This document shows positions 46,926 through 55,793 of a stretch of 64,000 nt of DNA, one piece after another. Numbering within the stretch: the first letter of the stretch is position 1; each line of letters opens with the position of its first letter. The notes below the pieces were generated by a model. The model saw nothing but the letters and a program-made list of their open reading frames with translations. It made no database searches and was not told the origin of the DNA. The stretch comes from Candidatus Aminicenantota bacterium (GTDB lineage: Bacteria > Acidobacteriota > Aminicenantia > S016-38), in NCBI GenBank assembly GCA_027068075.1, contig JAMOUJ010000005.1, positions 186,001 through 250,000 on the forward strand, given 5' to 3'. Position numbers and translations under genes: made by a program.

Positions 46926-47153
46926 GTGAGGGAGGAAATGGAAAGAAAGAACCTTTCTTCAAAAACCATCAAAATTGAGAACAAAAAATTTCACTTTGAC
47001 CTCATGGAAAACCATCGGGGAAGATATCTGAGGATCACCGAAAAAAGCGGGGGGAAATCCAGCATAGTAATCCCCGAAAGCGGTATAGAAGAATTCAAAG
47101 AGGCCTTTCTGGAGTTTCTTAAAGAAACCGAAGAATCCGAAAGCGTTTCCTAA
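46926..47153 (+). CDS. Small PUR-alpha-like (DUF3276-type) nucleic-acid-binding protein
   Basis: KTIKIENKKFHFDLMENHRGRYLRITEKSGGKSSIVIPESGIEEFKEAFLEFL, PUR-repeat-like beta-beta-beta-beta-alpha pattern. Start codon uncertain (GTG 46926 or ATG 46938). Confidence 0.6.
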   Translation: MREEMERKNLSSKTIKIENKKFHFDLMENHRGRYLRITEKSGGKSSIVIPESGIEEFKEAFLEFLKETEESESVS

Positions 47154-47197
47154 ACCTCTTCTACAGGGGAAAATTTATAATTTAAGGAGGTGCGCTC

Positions 47198-48514
47198 ATG
47201 CGTAGGAGAGTTCTTATCATGGGGGCAGCGGGAAGGGACTTTCACAACTTCAATGTTTACTTCAGGGATAAGGAGGAATTTGAGGTAGTCTGCTTCACCG
47301 CCACCCAGATACCCAACATAGAGGGAAGAATTTATCCCCCCGAACTCGCGGGGAAACTCTATCCCGATGGGATCCCCATTTATCCTGAATCCCAACTCGC
47401 GGAACTTATAAAAAAACACAAAATTCAGAAGGTGATATTCGCCTACAGCGATGTTTCCCACGAATATGTGATGCACAAGGCCTCCGAGGCCATGGCGGCG
47501 GGGGCTTCCTTCTCCATCCTGGGTCCGGACGAAACCATGCTGGAATCCACCCTTCCGGTGGTGGCAGTCACCGCCGTAAGGACCGGGTGCGGTAAAAGTC
47601 AAACCTCCAGGAAAATCGTAAAAATACTCGCCTCCCACGGCAAAAAGGTGGCGGTAATCCGTCACCCCATGCCCTACGGGGACCTGGTGGCCCAGAGGGT
47701 CCAGCGCTTCGCCTCCATGGAGGACATGGATAAGGCCAATTGCACCATAGAGGAAAGGGAAGAATACGAGCCCCACATAATGAACGGAGCGGTGGTATGG
47801 GCCGGCGTGGACTACGAAGCCATACTGAGGGAAGCGGAAAAGGAAGCGGATATAATACTCTGGGACGGAGGCAACAACGACCTTCCCTTCTACAGACCTA
47901 ACCTCCACATCGTGGTGGCCGACCCCCACAGGCCCGGCCATGAAGCCAAGTATCACCCGGGAGAAGCCAATTTCCGCCGGGCCGATGTCATCATAATCAA
48001 CAAGGAAGAAACCGCCGATAGGGCTGGAGTGCAACACCTCTGGGAAAGCGCCAGAACCCTTAACCCCTCGGCCATTTTGATAGATGCCGCCTCACCCATC
48101 TTCGTTCAGGACCCCTCCGCCATAGCCGGCAAGAAGGTTCTCGTGATTGAAGACGGTCCCACCGTAACCCACGGAGAAATGGGCTACGGCGCCGGATACA
48201 TGGCCGCCAAGAAGTATGGGGCTTCGGAACTTATAGACCCCAGACCCTACGCCGTGGGTTCAATAGTGGAAACCTTTGCCAAGTACCCACACTTGAGGGA
48301 AGTTCTCCCGGCCATGGGCTACGGAGAAACCCAGATGAAGGAACTGGAGGAGACCATAAACCGCAGTCCTGCGGAAGTGGTGGTGGTGGCCACGCCCATA
48401 GATCTGGGAAGAATACTTAAAATCACCAAGAAGGCCGTAAGGGTGCTTTACGAACTTCAAGAGATAGGGGAACCCACCCTGGAGGATGTTCTGAAGAACA
48501 AGGGCCTTATATGA
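47198..48514 (+). CDS. Cyclic 2,3-diphosphoglycerate synthetase-like P-loop GTPase
   Basis: VTAVRTGCGKSQTSRKIVKIL P-loop; IILWDGGNNDLPFYRPNLHIVVADPHRPGHE; SD AAGGAGGTG. Confidence 0.85.
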   Translation: MRRRVLIMGAAGRDFHNFNVYFRDKEEFEVVCFTATQIPNIEGRIYPPELAGKLYPDGIPIYPESQLAELIKKHKIQKVIFAYSDVSHEYVMHKASEAMAAGASFSILGPDETMLESTLPVVAVTAVRTGCGKSQTSRKIVKILASHGKKVAVIRHPMPYGDLVAQRVQRFASMEDMDKANCTIEEREEYEPHIMNGAVVWAGVDYEAILREAEKEADIILWDGGNNDLPFYRPNLHIVVADPHRPGHEAKYHPGEANFRRADVIIINKEETADRAGVQHLWESARTLNPSAILIDAASPIFVQDPSAIAGKKVLVIEDGPTVTHGEMGYGAGYMAAKKYGASELIDPRPYAVGSIVETFAKYPHLREVLPAMGYGETQMKELEETINRSPAEVVVVATPIDLGRILKITKKAVRVLYELQEIGEPTLEDVLKNKGLI

Positions 48515-49455
48515 GGAGAACCGCCGTAATTGCCTTCGGAGGAAACGCCCTCCTGCCTGCCGACAGCAGTGGAACCCAGGAGGAGCAGTTCCAGAAGGCC
48601 AGGGAGGCCGCCGGAAGGATCGCCGAACTCCTGGCCCGCAATTACGATGTGGTGGTGGTCCACGGCAACGGTCCCCAGGTGGGAAACCTTCTCCTCCAGA
48701 TGGAAATGGCGTCCCATGTGATCCCTCCCTTCACCCTGGATGTGGCCGACGCCATGACCGAGGGTTCCATAGGCTACATGCTCCAGACCTGGCTGATAAA
48801 CTACATGAGGATAATGTCCCTGGACCGGGAGGTGGAGACCGTACTGACTCCGGTGCTGGTGGATCCCCAGGATCCGGCCTTCAAAAACCCCACCAAACCG
48901 GTGGGACCCTTTTACACCCGGGAAAAGGCGGAAAAATTGGCCCGGGAAAAGGGCTGGACGGTGATGGAGGATGCCGGAAGAGGGTGGAGAAGGGTGGTGC
49001 CCTCCCCCAGGCCCATTGACATTTTGAACAAAATCGTCATAAAGGCCCTGGTGGCGGAGGGGGTGGTGGTCATAGCCGGGGGAGGAGGTGGAATCCCGGT
49101 GATAATCAACGAAGATGGCCTGGTGGAAGGAGTAGAAGCCGTCATAGACAAGGATTTCACCGCCGCCCTGATTGGCCGAATAATAAAGGCCGACATTTTG
49201 ATAACCCTCACCGGAGTGGAACAGGTTTACCTGGACTTCGGGAAACCCACCCAGAGGCCCCTGAGGAAGGTGGGTCTGGAGGAGATCAAACAATACCTGA
49301 AGGAGGGCCAGTTCCCTCCGGGCTCCATGGAACCCAAGATAAAGGCAGCCGTAGAGTTTTTAGAAGGGGGCGGAAGGGAGGTCTTGATAACCTCGGCCAG
49401 AAAATTGAGATCCGCCCTGGACGGCAGAACGGGCACAAGAATCCTAAGGAGGTGA
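48511..49455 (+). CDS. arcC: Carbamate kinase
   Basis: AVIAFGGNALLPADSSGTQEEQ, VVVHGNGPQVGNLLLQME, VIAGGGGGIPV, DKDFTAALIG, FPPGSMEPKIKAA. Confidence 0.96.
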   Translation: MRRTAVIAFGGNALLPADSSGTQEEQFQKAREAAGRIAELLARNYDVVVVHGNGPQVGNLLLQMEMASHVIPPFTLDVADAMTEGSIGYMLQTWLINYMRIMSLDREVETVLTPVLVDPQDPAFKNPTKPVGPFYTREKAEKLAREKGWTVMEDAGRGWRRVVPSPRPIDILNKIVIKALVAEGVVVIAGGGGGIPVIINEDGLVEGVEAVIDKDFTAALIGRIIKADILITLTGVEQVYLDFGKPTQRPLRKVGLEEIKQYLKEGQFPPGSMEPKIKAAVEFLEGGGREVLITSARKLRSALDGRTGTRILRR

Positions 49456-50360
49456 ACATGAAAAAGGACCTTCTGAGCATAAAGGACCTGAGCCGGGAGG
49501 AGGTCTTCTCGCTATTTGAAGACGCCAGAGAACTTAAAGCCCATCCCGAAGCGCACCGTCGGGACCTGCCGGGCAAGGTCCTGGCCATGATATTTGAAAA
49601 ACCATCCCTGAGGACCAGGGTAACCTTTGAAACGGGAATATATCAGTTGGGTGGGATAGGCATTTACCTGGCCCCCCAGGATATTCAGTTGGGCAAAAGG
49701 GAAACGGTGGAGGATGTGGCGAGGAACCTTTCCCGGTGGGTCAACGGCATAATGATAAGAACCTTCGGCCAGGAGAATGTGGAAAAAATGGCCCGGGAAG
49801 CCTCGGTGCCTGTAATAAACGCCCTGACTGACCTTTACCATCCCTGCCAGATCCTTGCGGACCTGTTTACCCTGTGGGAAAGGGGCCACGACCTGGAAAA
49901 ATTCACCCTGGCCTATGTGGGCGACGGCAACAACATAGCCCACTCCCTCATATGGGGTTCTGCCCGCACGGGACTTAACTTGAGGATAGCCACACCCCCG
50001 GGATACGAACCCAGAAAGGACATAGTGGAAGAGGCCAGGGCCCAGGGGGCCAGGGTAGAAATTTTCCACGACCCGGTGAAGGCGGTGGAGGGAGCAGACG
50101 CCGTCTACACCGATGTGTGGGCCTCCATGGGACAGGAAGCGGAAAGGGAAAAAAGGATTAAAATCTTCAGGCCCTTCCAGGTAAACATGGAACTCTTCTC
50201 AAAGGCCAAGCCCCAAGCCTATTTTATGCACTGCCTTCCTGCCCACCGGGGAGAGGAGGTCACCGACGATGTAATTGACCATCCCCGCTCCATCGTCCTG
50301 GATCAGGCTGAAAACCGGCTTCACATACAGAAGGCAATTATGAGGAGGTTGATGAGGTAA
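49452..50360 (+). CDS. argF: Ornithine carbamoyltransferase
   Basis: FEKPSLRTRVTFE, LYHPCQILADLFTL, FMHCLPAHRGEEV. Confidence 0.95.
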   Translation: MNMKKDLLSIKDLSREEVFSLFEDARELKAHPEAHRRDLPGKVLAMIFEKPSLRTRVTFETGIYQLGGIGIYLAPQDIQLGKRETVEDVARNLSRWVNGIMIRTFGQENVEKMAREASVPVINALTDLYHPCQILADLFTLWERGHDLEKFTLAYVGDGNNIAHSLIWGSARTGLNLRIATPPGYEPRKDIVEEARAQGARVEIFHDPVKAVEGADAVYTDVWASMGQEAEREKRIKIFRPFQVNMELFSKAKPQAYFMHCLPAHRGEEVTDDVIDHPRSIVLDQAENRLHIQKAIMRRLMR

Positions 50361-52063
50361 TGGAGAAGGAAAAATTTTTAAAGGAAATCCTTGAGGCCTC
50401 CGAGGAACCCCTCCCCCTGGGGGATGTAATAGAAAAATTCGCCAGGAAGTTCAGGGAAGAGGAGGTTCTGGAACCGGTAAAAATATACGACCCGGACTGC
50501 CGCTACGAAGTGGGCGACCTCATATACAAGGAATTCCAGGAGAAACTCAGGGTAGGCCGGGACAAATACATTGAATTTGAGGGGGCGGCGGTTCTTCGGG
50601 TGGTGGAGAAAAAGTATTCCAAGGAGTTGGGCTGTTATCTCATAGGACTGGAATACGACGGGGGCGGCCCCCTGAAGGAACACTTCAAATACCTCAGCAG
50701 AAGGAAGGTGGGCTTTTATCTCCCCAGTTACGAATTAAAGGAATGCCCAAAACTTCCTCCGGAGAAGGACCCCCGAAGGCAGGAGAAGGAACCTTCGGAG
50801 GAATTTCTGAAAAAATGCAGAAAAGAATTGCAGGAGACCGTGGAAAAGGACAAGGAAATCTATCGCTGGGGAGAGTTTCTGGTTCTTTCCTCCAGGCTCA
50901 AGGACATAAGTGAAGATCAGTTGAAGGAACTGGAAGAATACCTCAAGGGTAAGGGTTCCTCTGCCTCCACCGAGGAACTGGTGGAGAGGGTTCTTGGAAA
51001 ATCCAGAGAGGCCTCGGACTTCGGAATGTGGTGTCTCTCCCTGAACAGGGCCCTCTCGTCCAAGAAACTGACCTTCGTCCTGGTGTCCCGGCGGGGCTAC
51101 GGTCGGTGGAACACATGGGTAAACCTGGTGAACCTGGAAAAGGACCTGCCCATAAAGGTGCGAAGATCCCTGCCCATTTTTACATCCCGCTCCCGGGTGG
51201 AAATTGAAACCTACCTTAAGGACTTTGAGAAGGAAGAAAAGAAAACCGAGGCCAGGAACAAGCACATCCTGACCTGGAGGGAAGTTCTCTCCGGAGCCGT
51301 AAGGGTAAGAAAGGGCTTTAGAAACCTCTTGGGAGGAGAACTGGAGATAAAGGCCAGAGATCGGGGAAACGAGTATACCCTGTTCTACTTCCCGGAAAAG
51401 AACATGATATTGGGCCTCTCCAGGTATTACAAGGAGAACCTGGTGGTTCAGGGGGCCCAACTTTTCCTTGAATGGAAGGAGGACCATTTTCAACTCTCTC
51501 TGAGGATGGAGAAAAAACCCATCCGGGCCCCCATGGTGATCTACAAACCCGAAGGCGACCGCTTTGAACTGAAGGACGCCGAAATTTCCACCGAGGTGGA
51601 CCTGGACGCCAGGGCCTTCATCACCCGGAGGGAACTGGACCTTCTACTCTCCAGGATGGACTCCTGGAGGGAAATTCGGGACCTGACGGCCCTGGTGAGG
51701 GAACTTGCTAAAAACTTCGGGGACCCGGAAAAGGACTTTAGAATTCACTACCTCAAACTCTTTCATCTCCTGGACCTAATCCACGCCACTGCCAAGGAAG
51801 ACCTTTTAAAATCCCTCCTGGGCAACCCGGAATTCTCCCAGGATGAAGAGGACTTCGGATACTTCAAACTGGACCTGAACCGGGCGGTGGAGATTCCCGT
51901 GGAGAAAGAGGAAAAACCCGCCATCTCCCTGGAGGTTTCGGAAGGGCCTTCCCGACCGAAAAAGAAGAAAAAAAGGAAAGCCAGGAAGCCGTCATCCCAG
52001 GCCGCCAGGGAAGGTTTCTTTGCGGAAAAACTCAAGGAAGCCCTGGATAAAAAAGAAGAATAG
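50360..52063 (+). CDS. Uncharacterised 567-aa protein with very basic C-terminal region
   Basis: ATG overlaps argF TAA stop; KKKKKRKARKPSSQAAREGFF tail; no family recognised. Confidence 0.75.
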   Translation: MEKEKFLKEILEASEEPLPLGDVIEKFARKFREEEVLEPVKIYDPDCRYEVGDLIYKEFQEKLRVGRDKYIEFEGAAVLRVVEKKYSKELGCYLIGLEYDGGGPLKEHFKYLSRRKVGFYLPSYELKECPKLPPEKDPRRQEKEPSEEFLKKCRKELQETVEKDKEIYRWGEFLVLSSRLKDISEDQLKELEEYLKGKGSSASTEELVERVLGKSREASDFGMWCLSLNRALSSKKLTFVLVSRRGYGRWNTWVNLVNLEKDLPIKVRRSLPIFTSRSRVEIETYLKDFEKEEKKTEARNKHILTWREVLSGAVRVRKGFRNLLGGELEIKARDRGNEYTLFYFPEKNMILGLSRYYKENLVVQGAQLFLEWKEDHFQLSLRMEKKPIRAPMVIYKPEGDRFELKDAEISTEVDLDARAFITRRELDLLLSRMDSWREIRDLTALVRELAKNFGDPEKDFRIHYLKLFHLLDLIHATAKEDLLKSLLGNPEFSQDEEDFGYFKLDLNRAVEIPVEKEEKPAISLEVSEGPSRPKKKKKRKARKPSSQAAREGFFAEKLKEALDKKEE

Positions 52064-52068
52064 CGTGT

Positions 52069-52074
52069 TATAAT
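52069..52074 (+). promoter_or_regulatory. -10 element (TATAAT) of tRNA-Ala/galU unit
   Basis: TATAAT 8 nt upstream of tRNA 5' end. Confidence 0.6.
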
Positions 52075-52082
52075 TTCATAAA

Positions 52083-52155
52083 GGGCGGTTAGCTCAGGCG
52101 GGAGAGCGCTGGTTTCGCACGCCAGAGGTCAGGGGTTCGAATCCCCTACCGTCCA
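52083..52155 (+). tRNA. tRNA-Ala (CGC), CCA not encoded
   Basis: GGGCGGTTAGCTCAGGCGGGAGAGCGCTGGTTTCGCACGCCAGAGGTCAGGGGTTCGAATCCCCTACCGTCCA; anticodon loop TTCGCAC; G3:U70 alanine identity pair. Confidence 0.95.
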
Positions 52156-52165
52156 CTTTATCATC

Positions 52166-52987
52166 ATGGAAAAAGTCGTCTTTCCCGTGGCGGGTCTGGG
52201 AACCCGCATGCTTCCCGCAAGCAAGGCCGTGCCCAAGGAAATACTCCCCATATACGATAGACCGGCCATCCACTACACCGTGGAGGAAGCCGTAAAATCA
52301 GGATTTTCCAAGATGATCTTCGTCACTTCCCGGGGCAAAGAAGCCATCCTAAATTATTTTGACAGGGATGTGGAATTGGAGGAAGTCCTCATGGCCCGGG
52401 GGAAAAGGGAGATGGCGGAGTTTTTGAAGCAACTTTCCTCCCTGGCGGAGTTCATCTCCGTAAGGCAGGGAATAGCCCTGGGCCTGGGCCACGCGGTCCT
52501 TCAGGCGAGGGCCGTGGTGGGAGAAGAACCCTTCGCCGTAGTTCTTCCCGACGACATTGTCCTGTGCGAGCCCCCTCTCCTCAAGCAAATGCGGGAAGTT
52601 TACCTGCGTACGGGGAAATCGGTGGTGGCCCTGTACCGGGTGGCCAAGGAGGAGATTCCCTCCTTCGGGATAGCGGACGCCGAAGTGAAATCCGACGGGA
52701 ATGTGGTAATCCACGACCTGGTGGAAAAACCCCCGGTGGAAGAGGCCCCCTCCGACCTGGCGGTTATAGGGAGATACATCCTGGAACCCGAGATTTTCAG
52801 CATTCTGGAGAAAACCCCTCCGGGAAAGGGAGGGGAAATACAACTTACCGATGCCCTGAGGGTTCTTGCCAGGGAAGGGAGGCTGGTGGGCCTCGTTTTT
52901 GAGGGGACCAGGCTGGATGTGGGAAATCCCAGGGGACTTTTAAGGGCAAGTCTGGAAATTGCGAGAAGACGGGGTGTTAAAATATAG
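52166..52987 (+). CDS. galU: UTP--glucose-1-phosphate uridylyltransferase
   Basis: EKVVFPVAGLGTRMLPASKAVPKEILPIYDRPAIHYTVEEAV. Confidence 0.96.
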   Translation: MEKVVFPVAGLGTRMLPASKAVPKEILPIYDRPAIHYTVEEAVKSGFSKMIFVTSRGKEAILNYFDRDVELEEVLMARGKREMAEFLKQLSSLAEFISVRQGIALGLGHAVLQARAVVGEEPFAVVLPDDIVLCEPPLLKQMREVYLRTGKSVVALYRVAKEEIPSFGIADAEVKSDGNVVIHDLVEKPPVEEAPSDLAVIGRYILEPEIFSILEKTPPGKGGEIQLTDALRVLAREGRLVGLVFEGTRLDVGNPRGLLRASLEIARRRGVKI

Positions 52988-53381
52988 GACCTTCCCCACC
53001 ACCGCCGATCTTGGACTCTTCGTTTACGGAGAAAGCCCGAAGGAAGTCTTTGAAAACCTCGCCTATGCCCTGCGGAGAATAATAGGAGGTAGAAAAACCC
53101 TAAGGCCCTCCGGAAAGGAAACACTCACGCTGAAATACCCTGACCTGGAAACCGGACTCTTCCTGTGGTCATCGGAACTTCTATTCCTCTACGACTCCCG
53201 GGGGGTGCTTCCCCTTAAGACCAAAATATTGAAACTTCAGCCCAGGGCCCTTAAGGCGGAGGTGAACCTCGGCAAACTTCAAGGCCCACCTCAAATTTAC
53301 ATAAAGGCCATCACCATGCATCGGCTTCAACTCCGGAAAATACGGGGAAGATGGAGGGCCTCCTTAGTGCTTGATCTTTAG
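52974..53381 (+). CDS. Archease family protein
   Basis: LKYRTFPTTADLGLFVYGESPKEVFENLAYALRRII; C-terminal KAITMHRLQLRKIRGRWRASLVLDL. Start inferred (GTG 52974; track start 52959). Confidence 0.8.
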   Translation: MLKYRTFPTTADLGLFVYGESPKEVFENLAYALRRIIGGRKTLRPSGKETLTLKYPDLETGLFLWSSELLFLYDSRGVLPLKTKILKLQPRALKAEVNLGKLQGPPQIYIKAITMHRLQLRKIRGRWRASLVLDL

Positions 53382-54185
53382 AAGAACATCCCCGGAAACG
53401 GTCCGGGCCTTTATGTAAAGACCGTCCTCGCAATCCCTTCTCTCCACCTTGCCGCTGATCCTCATGCTATCCACCACCACATCCCCCCCGGTGGAAGATA
53501 GTTTCATGTAGCAAACCCTGGAAAGGGGTCTGAGGTGAAGGTCTCCGCTCACCGAGGACACACACCACCTGCGGGAGGAACTTCCCTCCAGATATACATC
53601 TCCGCTCACCGAGTTAACCTTTGCCTTCCCCAGACGAGAAAAGGAGAGAACTATGTCTCCGCTGACCGAAGAAGCGTATACCTCCTCCACCCCATCTCCC
53701 CGGGCCTTAATGGGACCGCTCACGCTTTTGAGCATAAGGTCCTCCGCCGAGATACCCTCCAGGGCTATTTCTCCGCTTACGGTATGAATCTCCCCCTCTT
53801 CCATCTCCCCTCCTTGAACCTGGATGTCGGCGCTCACCGTGCGCAGGTGAAGGGAATACTTCTTAGGCACATCCACCTCTACCCTGGCGAAATAAGAAAT
53901 TTCCTCGCAGGAAAAAAGGCAGAACTTGCTTTTTCCAGTGCCCCGAAGCCTAAAATAAACTTCGTCGTCCTCCCTGTAAATTTCCACCTCGGGTTTTCTC
54001 CCCTTGTATTTGACTTCCATGAACACCCTTATCTGGGGTTTATCCCAGACCTTTACCCTTATCCTGCCGGCGGTTATGCTTCCCCTTAACGAAACCTTCC
54101 CCTGAACGGGAAAAACCTTCTCCACCTTAAACTCGCCTGCCCATGCGGCGAGGGCGAGTAGAAAAAGGACAGCGATTTTCCTCAT
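53364..54185 (-). CDS. DUF4097-like secreted beta-strand repeat protein (adhesin-like)
   Basis: Signal peptide MRKIAVLFLLALAAWA; repeated TVSG(D/E)I/SVSGD(V/I/L) units; SD GGAGGTG. Confidence 0.85.
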   Translation of the reverse strand: MRKIAVLFLLALAAWAGEFKVEKVFPVQGKVSLRGSITAGRIRVKVWDKPQIRVFMEVKYKGRKPEVEIYREDDEVYFRLRGTGKSKFCLFSCEEISYFARVEVDVPKKYSLHLRTVSADIQVQGGEMEEGEIHTVSGEIALEGISAEDLMLKSVSGPIKARGDGVEEVYASSVSGDIVLSFSRLGKAKVNSVSGDVYLEGSSSRRWCVSSVSGDLHLRPLSRVCYMKLSSTGGDVVVDSMRISGKVERRDCEDGLYIKARTVSGDVLLKIKH

Positions 54186-54248
54186 TTTCACCTCCTTCCA
54201 GGTTCTTATACGCTGAAAAAACCCCGGGGTTCGTGATATCATAGACTT

Positions 54249-55793
54249 ATGGAGGAACTTTTAGTATTTGACGCCAGTTTAATGGGAAAATTTGACGCCA
54301 AGGCCGGGGAGGAGTTCTCCGTGGACTCCATTATCCTCATGGAGAACGCCGGGGGATGGGTGGCCAAACGGATTCTGGAGATGGAGGATGTATTCGTGGT
54401 CACGGTGGTGGCCGGTCCGGGGAACAACGGAGGCGACGGGATAGTGGCCGCCCGTCACCTTTTAAACCACGAACTCTCCGTGAACCTCATCCTGCTGGCC
54501 AACCCGGAAAAACTCAGGGGGGATGCCAGGAAAAACCTTGAAATTGCCCAGCGAAGTGGAATGAACATCTACCCCGTGGAAAGCGAAGGAGAATGGGAGG
54601 AACTGCTCCCCTTCGTGGAAAGGGCCGATGTGGTGGTGGACGCCATTTTCGGAACCGGGCTCAAGAGGGAAGTTCAGGGGCTCTTCGCCAGGGCCATAGA
54701 GGACATAAACCTCCTGGCCCCCCTGGTGGTTTCCGTGGACCTCCCCTCGGGGGTTTCCTCCGAAGACGGCTCCGTAATGGGTGTGGCGGTGGAAGCGGAC
54801 TTCACCGTAACCTTTGAGGCCCTAAAATTCGGCCACATCTTTCCACCGGGGGAGGATTACTGCGGAGACATAGAGGTGGTAAAGATAGGAATTCCTCCGG
54901 AGGCCTACGAGGAAGAGGAAGTGCCCTATAGGTTTACCCATCCGGAGGGGCTTTTCCCGGCGAAACTCTTTCGGCGACCCTCCCTTTCCCACAAGGGGGA
55001 TTACGGCCATGTGCTGGTGGTAGCCGGAAGTTTGGGGAAAACCGGAGCCGCGGCCATGGCAGCCACCGCCGCCCTGAGGTCAGGGGCAGGCCTGGTGACC
55101 CTGGCGGCACCGGAGGACCTCCTTCCCTACATTCCGGTTCCCCCGGAAGTCATGACCTTCCCCCTCCCATCTTCCCGGGGAAGAATTAAGGCGGAAGCCA
55201 CATCCTTGATAGAAGAAATGCTGGAAGGCAAAACCGTTCTGGCGGCCGGTCCCGGTCTGGGGACCTGGAAGGAGACCGGTGAGTTTCTTCTGGCTCTTCT
55301 GGAAAAGTCCTCCCTCCCCCGGGTCCTTGATGCCGATGCCCTGAACATAATATCCTCCGCCGGGGAAATACCCGGCCGGGCCCTTACCGTCCTGACCCCC
55401 CATCCCGGGGAATTTTCCCGCCTCCTCTCGGAGCCCGTGGAGAAAAACCTCCGGCGAAGGCTGGAAAGGGCCAGAGAATTTGCCCGGGAAAGGGGCTTAT
55501 ACCTGGTGCTTAAGGGCTATCGGACGGTGGTGGCGGCCCCGGACGGGACGGCCTACATAAACTCCACGGGAAATCCGGGGATGGCCACCGGAGGCAGCGG
55601 GGATGTTCTGACGGGAATGCTCGCCGGATTTTTGGCCCTGGCGGAAGAAGACGAGGTGGAGGAGGCCATCGTGGAGGCCGTGGGATATCACGGTCTGGCC
55701 GGGGACCTGGCTGCCTCAGAACTCACCCAGCCCTATATAACCGCCACCGACATAATCCAATACCTCCCGGAGGCCTTCGGGGAAAATGCATGA
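54249..55793 (+). CDS. nnr: Bifunctional NAD(P)H-hydrate epimerase / ADP-dependent NAD(P)H-hydrate dehydratase
   Basis: GPGNNGGDGIVAARHL epimerase motif; KGDYGHVLVVAGSLGKTGAAAMAA, TPHPGEFSRLL, GNPGMATGGSGDVLTGMLAGFLA dehydratase motifs. Confidence 0.96.
   Translation: MEELLVFDASLMGKFDAKAGEEFSVDSIILMENAGGWVAKRILEMEDVFVVTVVAGPGNNGGDGIVAARHLLNHELSVNLILLANPEKLRGDARKNLEIAQRSGMNIYPVESEGEWEELLPFVERADVVVDAIFGTGLKREVQGLFARAIEDINLLAPLVVSVDLPSGVSSEDGSVMGVAVEADFTVTFEALKFGHIFPPGEDYCGDIEVVKIGIPPEAYEEEEVPYRFTHPEGLFPAKLFRRPSLSHKGDYGHVLVVAGSLGKTGAAAMAATAALRSGAGLVTLAAPEDLLPYIPVPPEVMTFPLPSSRGRIKAEATSLIEEMLEGKTVLAAGPGLGTWKETGEFLLALLEKSSLPRVLDADALNIISSAGEIPGRALTVLTPHPGEFSRLLSEPVEKNLRRRLERAREFARERGLYLVLKGYRTVVAAPDGTAYINSTGNPGMATGGSGDVLTGMLAGFLALAEEDEVEEAIVEAVGYHGLAGDLAASELTQPYITATDIIQYLPEAFGENA

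Noticed and set aside
50735-51493. 252-aa minus-strand ORF within the 567-aa gene
   Set aside because: Shadow ORF; plus-strand frame is longer, coupled to argF and uses genome-typical codons.
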